From: an uncultured Oscillospiraceae bacterium
GTDB taxonomy: Bacteria; Bacillota; Clostridia; Oscillospirales; Oscillospiraceae
Assembly: GCA_910588625.1 (NCBI GenBank)
Contig: CAJUQN010000079.1
Span: forward strand, 1 to 12,502
Length of the DNA: 12,502 nt
Reading direction: 5' to 3'
Below, piece after piece: positions 6,353 to 12,498 of this stretch. How positions within the stretch are numbered: position 1 is the stretch's first letter; every line of letters begins with the position of its first letter. Position numbers and translations under genes: made by a program. The notes beneath the pieces were generated by a model. It had not been told where the DNA came from. It worked only from the letters and a program-made list of their open reading frames with translations, and did no database searches.

Positions 6353-7465
6353 TTAACCCATCGTCTGGCCTATCTCCGGCTCCTGATCGGGCCAGGGGGC
6401 GCTGAGGCGCTTGACCGGCCCATAAGAGGTTTCCCGAACGCCATCCTGCTCCATCTCCAATCGGCCCAGGGTATCAAAATCGGTAAAGCCGTCCAGTATT
6501 TCCAGGAGTTCATCCCCCGCTCCCGCGTAACGCAGGGCTTCCATGCCATACTCCCTTTCGCTGCCGGACACCAGCTCGTAGTCGTCGATGTCCATGGCAA
6601 TAGTGCCAGCCTCATGGAACGAGCGCGGCTCCTCCACCTCAAGGACCGCGCCGAACACCCGCAGCTCCTGGCCGGTCATCGCCCGGACGCATTGGGCCAG
6701 AGTGTTGGCGTCCTCCAGGGTGACGGCGTCCGTGGGCAGCAGGTGCGCCCAGGGGTAGCCGATCTCCACCTCCTGGATGTCGGCGCTGCCCAGGTCGTCC
6801 AGCCCCAGCGCCCTTTTTGCCCGTTCCAGCTCATCATCCGGGGCGGGCAGGTCGAGGCGGACGGCGCCGGTGGGGGAGGCCAGCGTGAGGGCGAAGGCGG
6901 GCCGGTCTGCCGTTTTCTGCGTCTGCACCACCTCCCGGCGCTTCACAAACCCCTGCTCCGTATGGGTCCCACCCAGCAGCTTCCGCTGTTCCGCGCCGAT
7001 CTTGGCATAGTCCAGATAGGGTTTGACCTTCTCGTCAAAAACGAATTTGCCGGTGATGGGGCCGGTGTCCACCAGGAAATGGCCCAGCTCCTCGTCTGTT
7101 TTGATGCCCGAGAACAGCTCATATCTGTCCAGGCTGCCCGCCACGCGCAGCACGTCATCCAGGCATTTGACGTGTTCCGCCATCAGCGCCCCGGCAAAAA
7201 CCTTTTGGGCATCCAGCGCCATGGTATCTACCAACCCAGCCAATTGGTTCAGCTTCTGGATGCCAGCTTCGCTGAACAAGGTGTCGCGCTCGATGCGGCC
7301 CGTGAGGATCTGTGCGGCGCCATCGCCGCCTATGATGTACGCGGGGGCCCAGCCGCCGAAGTCCTCCACGGCGATCACCTCGTTTCTGACCTCAGCCGCT
7401 TCTGCGGGGAAGCTGATGTGTGCCACATCCTGGCTGAACGAGCTCTTTGCAACGTAAAGCACCAT
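6353..7465 (-). CDS. ArdA-like antirestriction protein, two tandem repeats
   Basis: A 370-residue acidic protein built from two similar halves. Each half has an L(N/T)xLA helix segment (KLNQLAGLVDTM at 71-82; ANTLAQCVRAM at 253-263) followed about 30-50 residues later by an acidic aromatic stretch (SLDRYELFSGIKTDEELGHF at 111-130; DIDDYELVSGSEREYG at 292-307). The segment KIGAEQRKLLGGTHTEQGFV (155-174) matches the linker of ArdA-like proteins from clostridial ICEs. ArdA proteins mimic bent DNA and inhibit type I restriction enzymes on entry of conjugative DNA. The start overlaps the previous stop by one base (TAATG), so the two genes are translationally coupled. Assignment to ArdA is by remembered motif pattern; activity against restriction is inferred. 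Confidence 0.6.
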   Translation of the reverse strand: MVLYVAKSSFSQDVAHISFPAEAAEVRNEVIAVEDFGGWAPAYIIGGDGAAQILTGRIERDTLFSEAGIQKLNQLAGLVDTMALDAQKVFAGALMAEHVKCLDDVLRVAGSLDRYELFSGIKTDEELGHFLVDTGPITGKFVFDEKVKPYLDYAKIGAEQRKLLGGTHTEQGFVKRREVVQTQKTADRPAFALTLASPTGAVRLDLPAPDDELERAKRALGLDDLGSADIQEVEIGYPWAHLLPTDAVTLEDANTLAQCVRAMTGQELRVFGAVLEVEEPRSFHEAGTIAMDIDDYELVSGSEREYGMEALRYAGAGDELLEILDGFTDFDTLGRLEMEQDGVRETSYGPVKRLSAPWPDQEPEIGQTMG

Positions 7466-8538
7466 TATGCCAGCCCTCCCATCTCCTGCCGGTACTGTTC
7501 CGCCGGATCCTCCTGCATCAGTTCCTCCAGCGTCAAGCTGCCGTGGTAGGCCACATAGCCCAGCTCGGTGAGCGCACAGTCCGTATCTGGGTTGGACGGC
7601 TTGGGTACAAAATCAAATCGATCCAGGTTCTCGGCCAGCTGTCGCACCTCGCTGGCATAGTTGGGTCGGGCCAGCAGCACCACCGCCCCCAGCTTTTCCC
7701 GCTGTTCCGCGTTCAGCGGCTCAACAGCCCGGCACAATTCGTTGATCTCGTCAAGTCCGTCGCCAGTGAGGCTGACCACAGCGGATACCTGCGGGGGCAG
7801 ATCATCCATGGTGATCTCCATCCGGAAACCCTCTTGGCCGCATCCTGCCCGCGCCAGCGTCCGCTCAACCTGTTTTTCCGGGCAGGGCAGATAGAGATAC
7901 CCGGTAGTTTCACCTTCCGACCCGGACTTGAGTTCGATCATCAGTTGGGGCGTTTGGTGGAGATAGGCGGGAAAGTGCTGCCCATCGTAGACCTGTTCCA
8001 GTTTCATGCCGTTGCTGTACACCACGCCGTAAGGGGTGACCATCCCGGGGGCTCGCTGGATCAGGTCGAGGGCCACCGCACGGTAATCCAACCTTTCAAA
8101 CGCCTCCACCGGCATGGACTCACCGCTGACGGTCAGGGCGTGGACTTTGCCGATCCGCTCCAAATCGGAGAAATCGGTGATCACGGTGGCTCGCTGGCAG
8201 CAAAACGTCAGGTTGATGAAATCCCTGATGCTGGACAGGTTCAACTTGCTGGCCATGGCTTCAAATTTGATATTCTCGCCCTCAGAGAAGCTGTCCAGCC
8301 GCTTGGCCAGATAATCCAGCTCATCCACGTTGACGCTCTGGGTGGTCAGCCGGTTGAGGATGGGGTAGGGGCTGTCCAGCTCCAGCACCCAGCAGTCCTG
8401 CACAGTGGGGGAGCCGATACTCATATTCTCCAGCATACCGATGATATGGTCGTACTCGCTGTCCGGGATGGGGAAGGGGACGGTGATCTGCCCAACCCCC
8501 GGGAGGGCTTTGCTGCCGAGAACCGCTTGATATTTCAT
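7465..8538 (-). CDS. ArdA-like antirestriction protein, two tandem repeats
   Basis: A 357-residue protein with the same two-repeat layout as its downstream neighbour: NVDELDYLAKRLDSFSEGEN (70-89) followed by RDFINLTFCCQRATVITDFS (105-124), and LDEINELCRAVEPLNAEQRE (262-281) followed by RQLAENLDRFDFVPKPSNPD (299-318). A linker (about 145-190) resembles that of other ICE ArdA-like proteins (ERLDYRAVALDLI). Its ATG overlaps the stop of a 31-codon ORF upstream (ATGA), and its stop overlaps the start of the next ArdA-like gene. Two paired but divergent copies suggest complementary targets or a heteromer. A short purine-rich stretch (AGGAG or GGGGGG) precedes the start. Function is inferred from the family. 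Confidence 0.6.
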   Translation of the reverse strand: MKYQAVLGSKALPGVGQITVPFPIPDSEYDHIIGMLENMSIGSPTVQDCWVLELDSPYPILNRLTTQSVNVDELDYLAKRLDSFSEGENIKFEAMASKLNLSSIRDFINLTFCCQRATVITDFSDLERIGKVHALTVSGESMPVEAFERLDYRAVALDLIQRAPGMVTPYGVVYSNGMKLEQVYDGQHFPAYLHQTPQLMIELKSGSEGETTGYLYLPCPEKQVERTLARAGCGQEGFRMEITMDDLPPQVSAVVSLTGDGLDEINELCRAVEPLNAEQREKLGAVVLLARPNYASEVRQLAENLDRFDFVPKPSNPDTDCALTELGYVAYHGSLTLEELMQEDPAEQYRQEMGGLA

Positions 8539-8630
8539 AGGAGCAGCCCCCCTAACTCCTGGCGCACCCGAAAGCTGGGGAGCGCTGTCTTGCTCATGAC
8601 CCTGATGTCTTTGGTGTGGGTGGTTTTCAT
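8535..8630 (-). CDS. Small 31-residue ORF heading the antirestriction operon
   Basis: The peptide begins MKTTHTKDIRVMSKTALPSF and continues RVRQELGGLLL. AAAGGAAAGG about eight bases before the ATG is a good ribosome site, and the stop overlaps the next ATG (ATGA). Small ORFs of this size often precede ArdA-like genes in related elements. It could act by translational coupling or as a basic micro-protein. No function is known. Confidence 0.5.
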   Translation of the reverse strand: MKTTHTKDIRVMSKTALPSFRVRQELGGLLL

Positions 8631-8663
8631 GTTTGGACCTTTCCTTTCTTGAAAATAAAAAAA

Positions 8664-8699
8664 AGGCCGTGATCTTTCACAAACGAAAAATCACGGCCT
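8664..8699 (-). terminator. Terminator or attenuator ahead of the antirestriction operon
   Basis: On the minus strand AGGCCGTGAT (8699-8690) pairs perfectly with ATCACGGCCT (8673-8664), with a 16-nt loop, and runs into TTTTTTTATTTT. It stands only 34 bases before the first start codon of the operon. No gene ends just upstream, so it probably acts in the leader of the operon and not as the end of another gene. Confidence 0.75.
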
Positions 8700-8742
8700 C
8701 GCTGGAGTACCGACTATAGAATTGTATTGCAGTATCTTGCAT
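8677..8742 (-). other. Possible 21-codon leader peptide inside the attenuator
   Basis: ATG at 8742 opens a frame starting MQDTAIQFYSRYSSEAVIF and stopping at TGA 8679-8677, inside the loop of the terminator. A ribosome finishing it would cover the first stem arm. Against it, the ribosome site is poor, and a candidate promoter -10 (8726-8731) would lie downstream of its start. Confidence 0.2.
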
Positions 8743-8849
8743 CGTTGAGCTCAAAAACGTGAGGGGTTAAAAATCTCGGAAACGGCTGATGCCGTAGGCG
8801 GCAGGATTTGTACCCACACGTTCTGTTGTCATTGCTCTTTAAACACAAG

Positions 8850-8883
8850 AAAAGCCTTAAAATCGCATGATTTCAAGGCTTTT
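8850..8883 (-). terminator. Hairpin terminator of the tRNA-Ala remnant
   Basis: The arms 8850-8864 and 8869-8883 pair over 15 positions with one G-T pair and a GCAT loop. It directly adjoins the CCA end of the tRNA fragment and both outer arms end in A or T runs, so it can work in either direction. It marks the original downstream flank of the tRNA gene. Confidence 0.75.
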
Positions 8884-8943
8884 GGTGGACTCGAAGGGGA
8901 TCGAACCCTCGACCTCCGCGTTGCGAACGCGGCGCTCTCCCAA
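8883..8943 (-). tRNA. 3' fragment of tRNA-Ala(CGC), likely attachment-site copy
   Basis: On the minus strand the segment starts in the D-loop (TTGGGAGAGCGCC). It then gives a 5-bp anticodon stem CCGCG/CGCGG around loop TTCGCAA (anticodon CGC), variable loop, T-arm with GGTTCGATC, acceptor strand CGAGTCC, A73 and CCA. The T at position 70 fits the G3-U70 pair of alanine tRNAs. The 5' acceptor strand and D-stem are absent: upstream sequence diverges abruptly after 8943. Partial 3' ends like this arise when an element integrates into a tRNA gene and rebuilds an intact copy at its other end. The fragment is not a functional tRNA. Confidence 0.8.
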
Positions 8944-8974
8944 GCGGTTCATAAAGCAACGCGAACACCTCGCC

Positions 8975-8990
8975 AAAAGTTCGAACTTTT
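8975..8990. repeat. Perfect 16-bp palindrome beside the tRNA fragment
   Basis: AAAAGTTCGAACTTTT reads the same on both strands. It lies 32 bases from the edge of the tRNA fragment, where recombinase or excisionase sites are often found, but no binding protein can be named. Confidence 0.6.
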
Positions 8991-9045
8991 TACTGGAAAG
9001 GGTTGATTTCAGTCACAATAATAAACAGGTAAAAATGAAGCCTAA

Positions 9046-9079
9046 AACGCCACGGATTTCTCAGGCCATCCGTGGCGTT
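9046..9079 (-). terminator. Intrinsic terminator of the Rpn-family gene
   Basis: AACGCCACGGAT and ATCCGTGGCGTT pair over 12 bp with a 10-nt loop, followed on the minus strand by TTAGGCTT. It begins nine bases after the Rpn-family stop. Confidence 0.75.
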
Positions 9080-9088
9080 CTGGGTAGG

Positions 9089-10069
9089 TTATTGCCGTTC
9101 CAGCAAATCTATATATTTCTGCTTTTCATCCTCTGGAACCTTCAGCGCCGCCATAGCCTGTTCGATGGTCATCCCCATCGTTTCCATAAGGCTCTTGATA
9201 GAGGACAAAATTCCACTGGTCATGCCCTTAGCCATACCTTCGGCTCGACCTTTAGCCACACCCTTTTCCATAACGCCCTTGCTCAGATTGCACATGACCG
9301 ACACCTCCTGTTCCATTGTCCGTGTCATTTGGATATCGTAATCGTCCTGCAAAATTTTCCGCTTCTCCGCCTCGCTGGTTTCGTTGGAGAGAAGCACATC
9401 CAACAGCTTCAGTATCCCGTCATAGTTTTCCCCATCGGCACCGCCCAGACACACCATGACCATAGTCATCAAATCGTAGTGCCTGACGGGTTCCTTTACG
9501 TTTCCAACCAGGTTCTCCTCCGTCAGCCGGTATCGGGTAATACTGTTCCGGCGGTTCTTCGGCGGGTCCATGCAGATAAAAACCGAGTAGACCTTCTTGA
9601 TGTTCTGGTATTCCTCGTGAACGAATTCGGTCCCATACTGGGCCGAAATCATCCGGCTGCAATAGTATATGGCCCGCATGATCAACGGATAGCCGACATA
9701 GAATTGTCCCTGCGCCTCAACATTGACGATCAGCTGGATCAACTCGCCATTGGACGGGGCAACAGCCAAGAATCGGATATCATAGATGACCGTTCCCTCC
9801 GTCCGGGAGGCATCCACGTTGCTGACGCCCCGGATCTTTGCGGCGTTGGTTTCGTCCGGCATCACCGGCACCTCATGCACTTGGGGAGTGCCCTCAATGT
9901 ATTTCTCCGCGATTTCCTTGATGTCGCAGTCCCGGTACTCCGCCAAACAGCTTTTCATGATCCAGGCCAGAATGGTCTTATCGGACAGGAGCCGCCTGCA
10001 AGCGGCGTCATATTGGGAGTTTTGGTCTGTAACGCGGATATCCTCCGCAATGGGGGTATTGATTTCCAT
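9089..10069 (-). CDS. Rpn family recombination-promoting nuclease (PD-(D/E)XK)
   Basis: A 326-residue protein of the Rpn / 'PD-(D/E)XK nuclease family transposase' group. The nuclease core shows TVIYDIRFLAV with D97 and LIQLIVNVEAQG with E118 and Q120, the D...ExQ pattern of the fold. The C-terminus (about 265-300) has the typical Gly/Lys repeats (GVMEKGVAKGRAEGMAKGM) and a final helix. Rpn proteins cleave DNA and promote recA-independent recombination; they are common, mobile and often multi-copy. I place the start at 10069 (MEINTPIAED), preceded by AGGAG about ten bases upstream. The longer reading from GTG 10096 would begin right at the promoter -10. The gene has its own promoter and terminator, so it is a single-gene unit. 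It appears intact. Confidence 0.88.
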   Translation of the reverse strand: MEINTPIAEDIRVTDQNSQYDAACRRLLSDKTILAWIMKSCLAEYRDCDIKEIAEKYIEGTPQVHEVPVMPDETNAAKIRGVSNVDASRTEGTVIYDIRFLAVAPSNGELIQLIVNVEAQGQFYVGYPLIMRAIYYCSRMISAQYGTEFVHEEYQNIKKVYSVFICMDPPKNRRNSITRYRLTEENLVGNVKEPVRHYDLMTMVMVCLGGADGENYDGILKLLDVLLSNETSEAEKRKILQDDYDIQMTRTMEQEVSVMCNLSKGVMEKGVAKGRAEGMAKGMTSGILSSIKSLMETMGMTIEQAMAALKVPEDEKQKYIDLLERQ

Positions 10070-10096
10070 ATCCGCATCTCTCCTGTCTCTGGTCAC

Positions 10097-10125
10097 ATTC
10101 TATCACAGCCAGCACAGAAAATCCA
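10097..10125 (-). promoter_or_regulatory. Candidate promoter of the Rpn-family gene
   Basis: On the minus strand TAGAAT (10102-10097, 5/6 match to the -10) lies 17 bases after a weak TGGATT -35 (10125-10120). Transcription would start near 10090, which favours the ATG at 10069. Confidence 0.4.
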
Positions 10126-10136
10126 CTGTTTTTTTG

Positions 10137-10307
10137 CTATGCGTTCTGCCCATCGCCGCTCCCATGCTGGCGGATGAAAAAGTCGATCAGGCTGGCGCGG
10201 ATCTGTTGGGCAATGATGGAATTCTGCTCCGGGGCAAAGGTGAGGCTGACCTGGTGGCCGGAGATGGTCAGTTCCATTGTGCTTTTATCCTTTTTCGCCA
10301 TGCTCAT
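10137..10307 (-). CDS. Small 56-residue protein coupled to the helicase gene
   Basis: The ORF begins MSMAKKDKSTMELTISGHQV, continues SLTFAPEQNSIIAQQIRASL and ends DGQNA before TAG 10139-10137. Its ATG overlaps the helicase stop (ATGA), showing translational coupling. AGGAGG (10317-10312) sits within the end of the helicase gene five bases ahead of the ATG; a second in-frame ATG at 10301 is possible. The composition suggests a small beta-hairpin followed by an amphipathic helix. It is too short for a typical gene-finder cut-off. I know no function; co-transcription points to a helicase partner or a mobile-element accessory protein. Confidence 0.65.
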   Translation of the reverse strand: MSMAKKDKSTMELTISGHQVSLTFAPEQNSIIAQQIRASLIDFFIRQHGSGDGQNA

Positions 10308-12235
10308 GACCCTTCCTCCTCGAAGTAATCCGGCCCTTTGAGGCGGTAGATGAACTCCACCACGTCCTCCAGACTGTCCGTGATCTTTATGTCAGGCAGA
10401 GCGGCCAGCATGGCTTCGTGATGCCGCTGGCCGGGAGTCGAGCGTTCATCCAGGATGGCTACCACACAGGTGTCTGTCTCGGTGCGGATGGCCCTCCCAA
10501 AGCCCTGCTTCAGCTTGATCTGCATTTCCGGCACCACCACAGCTTTGATAAAGGCCCGAAGAGAATCGTAATCCGCCCGCTTTTTCTCCTTCAGCGCGTC
10601 CGGACGGGAGAAGGGCAGGCGGGGGATCACCAGCAGGGACACGCAGTCTCCGGGGAAGTCGAAGCCCTCCCAGGCGGCCCCGGTGGCCAGCAGGACGCTG
10701 CCTGGGCTGGCCTTGAACTCCTGGGTGGTATGTACGGCATTCCGGCCCAGGGTAAACACCTCCCAGGGCAGATTCATGTCCGCCAGCCGCTCCTTGATGG
10801 CGGACATGGCGGCGTAGGAGGTGAACAGCACCAGGGCATGGCCCCAGCAGGCGTCCAGCAGGGCGGCGATTTCAGCCGCCAGCTCATCAAAATAGCCGCT
10901 GTCCGCCTGTTCGGGCGGGTGGAGCGGCAGGTACAGCAGGCAGTTGGCCTTGTAGTCGAAGGGCGAGGCGGAGACGGACTCCGTCACCCGCCCATCTGCC
11001 AGCAGGCCAGTTTCCTCTTTGAATCGGCGGAAGTCTTTCCCCACGGCCAAGGTGCCGGAGGCGAGGATGGCTGGCCGCTCCTGATTCCAGAGGGTGGCCC
11101 GGAGCTGGGCGGTCATGTCTGCGGCCACAGCGCACAGCATGGTACCGCCCCGGCGGTCCTCCATGGCGTAAAACACCAGCCCGGTGTCCTCTTTGGTGAA
11201 CAGCTCCATGGTGGAGGACAGCTTTTTCAGCTGGCGTCTGGTATCCTTGGAGAGCAGACCATGGAGCTGCTTCTGGATGATGTGGAGGTTCCGGGCCGGA
11301 GCCAGCAACAGACGGGAAAAAGCCTTGAAGGATTTTTCGGTGTCATAGGGCTGGGTCATCAGCCGCAGGAGCGGTGCGGACAGCTCCGCCAAGGACTCCG
11401 CCGCCAGCAGGAACTTTTCCCGGCGCAGGTTTTGGATCAGGCCGTTGATGTCTCTAGCCTCCAGGGTGGTACCGAACATCTGACGGGCGGCATCAGGCAG
11501 CTTGTGGGTCTCATCAATGACCACAGCGCAGGCATCCGGCAGGATAGGGCTCCGGCCTGTGCTCTGGTGGATGGCATCGGCCAGCAGGAGATTGTGGTTG
11601 CAGATCTGAAAGGCAAACTCTCCGTTGCCGCAGTCCTCCAGGAAGGCCCGGTAGCGGCAGTCCTCCTGGCTGCAATCGCAGACCTGGGGGACGCATACCC
11701 GGTCCCGGTCATAGCTGCTGAGATGGGGAACGCTGTCCATATCCAAGTGCTCCCGCAAAGAGAGCAGCGTTTCAATCGTCCGTTCATTTTTCTTGCTGAG
11801 CTTGATTTGGAGCAGCCGCCGTTCCAGTCTCTGTCGGCAGGCGTAGTGGAATTTCCCCTTGCGGATTACCGCCGTGAGAGGCTGGTCGATCATACCGTCC
11901 TCCAGCATGGCGGCGGATAGGAGCGGCAAATATTCCGTCTGCACCGCGTTTTGGAGGGCGATGCTGGAGGTGGAGATGAGGATGGGACGATGGCCCTGCC
12001 CTCTGGTGGAGCGGAGGCGGTGGAACACCGCCCCTGCCGCCAGGTAGGCGTAGGTCTTTCCGATGCCGGTTCCGGCGTCACAGAGCGCGATGGAATTGTC
12101 CATCAGGGCGTTCAGCATCAGGTGGCTGAGACGCGCCTGCTCGGGGCGCTCCGCCATGCCTTGGGCTGGGAGCAGGTCGTGAAAAATGTGTTCAATCATT
12201 TCATGGGATTTTTTCCTGTTATCTTTGGTGTGCAT
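10304..12235 (-). CDS. DinG/XPD-family Fe-S DNA helicase
   Basis: A 643-residue superfamily 2 helicase of the DinG/XPD group. Walker A is DAGTGIGKT (53-61). Cysteines at about 133, 181, 186/188 and 193 sit where the family holds a 4Fe-4S cluster. The DEAH box reads DETH (241-244), followed by helicase motifs LASGTL (391-396), TGAAWEGFDFPG (518-529) and QGFGRAIRTETDT (577-589). CNHNLLLAD (212-220) is typical of the group. These enzymes unwind DNA 5' to 3' using ATP and can resolve R-loops or G-quadruplexes. The N-terminus lacks the exonuclease domain of long Gram-positive DinG proteins, and the length is close to that of E. coli DinG. AAGGGG about nine bases upstream is the ribosome site. The gene is followed by an overlapping 56-residue ORF. 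Confidence 0.88.
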   Translation of the reverse strand: MHTKDNRKKSHEMIEHIFHDLLPAQGMAERPEQARLSHLMLNALMDNSIALCDAGTGIGKTYAYLAAGAVFHRLRSTRGQGHRPILISTSSIALQNAVQTEYLPLLSAAMLEDGMIDQPLTAVIRKGKFHYACRQRLERRLLQIKLSKKNERTIETLLSLREHLDMDSVPHLSSYDRDRVCVPQVCDCSQEDCRYRAFLEDCGNGEFAFQICNHNLLLADAIHQSTGRSPILPDACAVVIDETHKLPDAARQMFGTTLEARDINGLIQNLRREKFLLAAESLAELSAPLLRLMTQPYDTEKSFKAFSRLLLAPARNLHIIQKQLHGLLSKDTRRQLKKLSSTMELFTKEDTGLVFYAMEDRRGGTMLCAVAADMTAQLRATLWNQERPAILASGTLAVGKDFRRFKEETGLLADGRVTESVSASPFDYKANCLLYLPLHPPEQADSGYFDELAAEIAALLDACWGHALVLFTSYAAMSAIKERLADMNLPWEVFTLGRNAVHTTQEFKASPGSVLLATGAAWEGFDFPGDCVSLLVIPRLPFSRPDALKEKKRADYDSLRAFIKAVVVPEMQIKLKQGFGRAIRTETDTCVVAILDERSTPGQRHHEAMLAALPDIKITDSLEDVVEFIYRLKGPDYFEEEGS

Positions 12236-12253
12236 CCAGTAAGTCCCCTTAAC

Positions 12254-12285
12254 AGGCGGCCCCGGTCATAATGCCGGAGCCGCCT
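12254..12285. other. Hairpin upstream of the helicase gene
   Basis: AGGCGGC/GCCGCCT plus inner CCGG/CCGG pair around one mismatch with an 8-nt loop. No T-run follows on either strand. It may be a weak terminator of an upstream unit or a leader structure of the helicase transcript, 18 bases from its start. Confidence 0.4.
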
Positions 12286-12356
12286 TGAATTCATTTCATC
12301 TATTGTTCTCATCGCATTCGCACTCGCCCCCCGGTGAGGTTGGGAACAGTACGGGC

Positions 12357-12445
12357 CGGGTCCGGCATGACCCGCGCGGGCGTGTACCTGGGGTCTCTGC
12401 TGATTTCAACCCCAGGTGGAGCCCTGCGGCCTGGTTCTCAGGCCG
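12357..12445. other. Cluster of three hairpins in non-coding sequence
   Basis: Stems are CGGGT/ACCCG (12357-12374), ACCTGGGGT/ACCCCAGGT (12386-12417, 9 bp perfect) and CGGCCT/AGGCCG (12427-12445). I see no ORF with a ribosome site here. It could be a structured leader, a transfer-origin-like region or the edge of an inserted element. Confidence 0.35.
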
Positions 12446-12451
12446 GTCTAA

Positions 12452-12471
12452 GAGCCTGTTTAAAATCTTTT
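12452..12471 (+). mobile_element. Possible insertion-sequence terminal inverted repeat
   Basis: GAGCCTGTTTAAAATCTTTT resembles the GAGC...GTTT-type ends of some IS5-related insertion sequences. A strong promoter pointing off the window follows directly, as expected for the transposase. The partner repeat and transposase lie outside the window, so this is tentative. Confidence 0.25.
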
Positions 12472-12498
12472 GACAAAAATGGCGGAGTGGGAGATAAT
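12470..12498 (+). promoter_or_regulatory. Near-consensus sigma-70/sigma-A promoter at the right edge
   Basis: TTGACA (12470-12475) is a perfect -35, followed after exactly 17 bases by GATAAT (12493-12498), a 5/6 -10. It would drive a plus-strand gene beyond the window. Confidence 0.6.

Noticed and set aside
6047..8652. Long plus-strand open frames opposite the antirestriction operon
   Set aside because: They are antisense readings of GC-rich genes: no ribosome sites, no recognisable domains and biased composition. The minus-strand genes have coupled starts and family motifs.
8780..8825. Second tRNA-like 3' end (minus-strand GGGTACAAATCC followed by GCCGCC)
   Set aside because: The T-loop lacks the TTC consensus, the arms do not pair properly and there is no anticodon arm.
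8867..10177. 436-codon plus-strand frame reading through the tRNA fragment and across the Rpn gene
   Set aside because: Its start lies within the tRNA hairpin and its first residues are the typical antisense translation of a tRNA. The rest is antisense to the Rpn gene.
10418..11920. 500-codon plus-strand frame opposite the helicase
   Set aside because: It is a shadow of the helicase, whose motor motifs are all on the minus strand.
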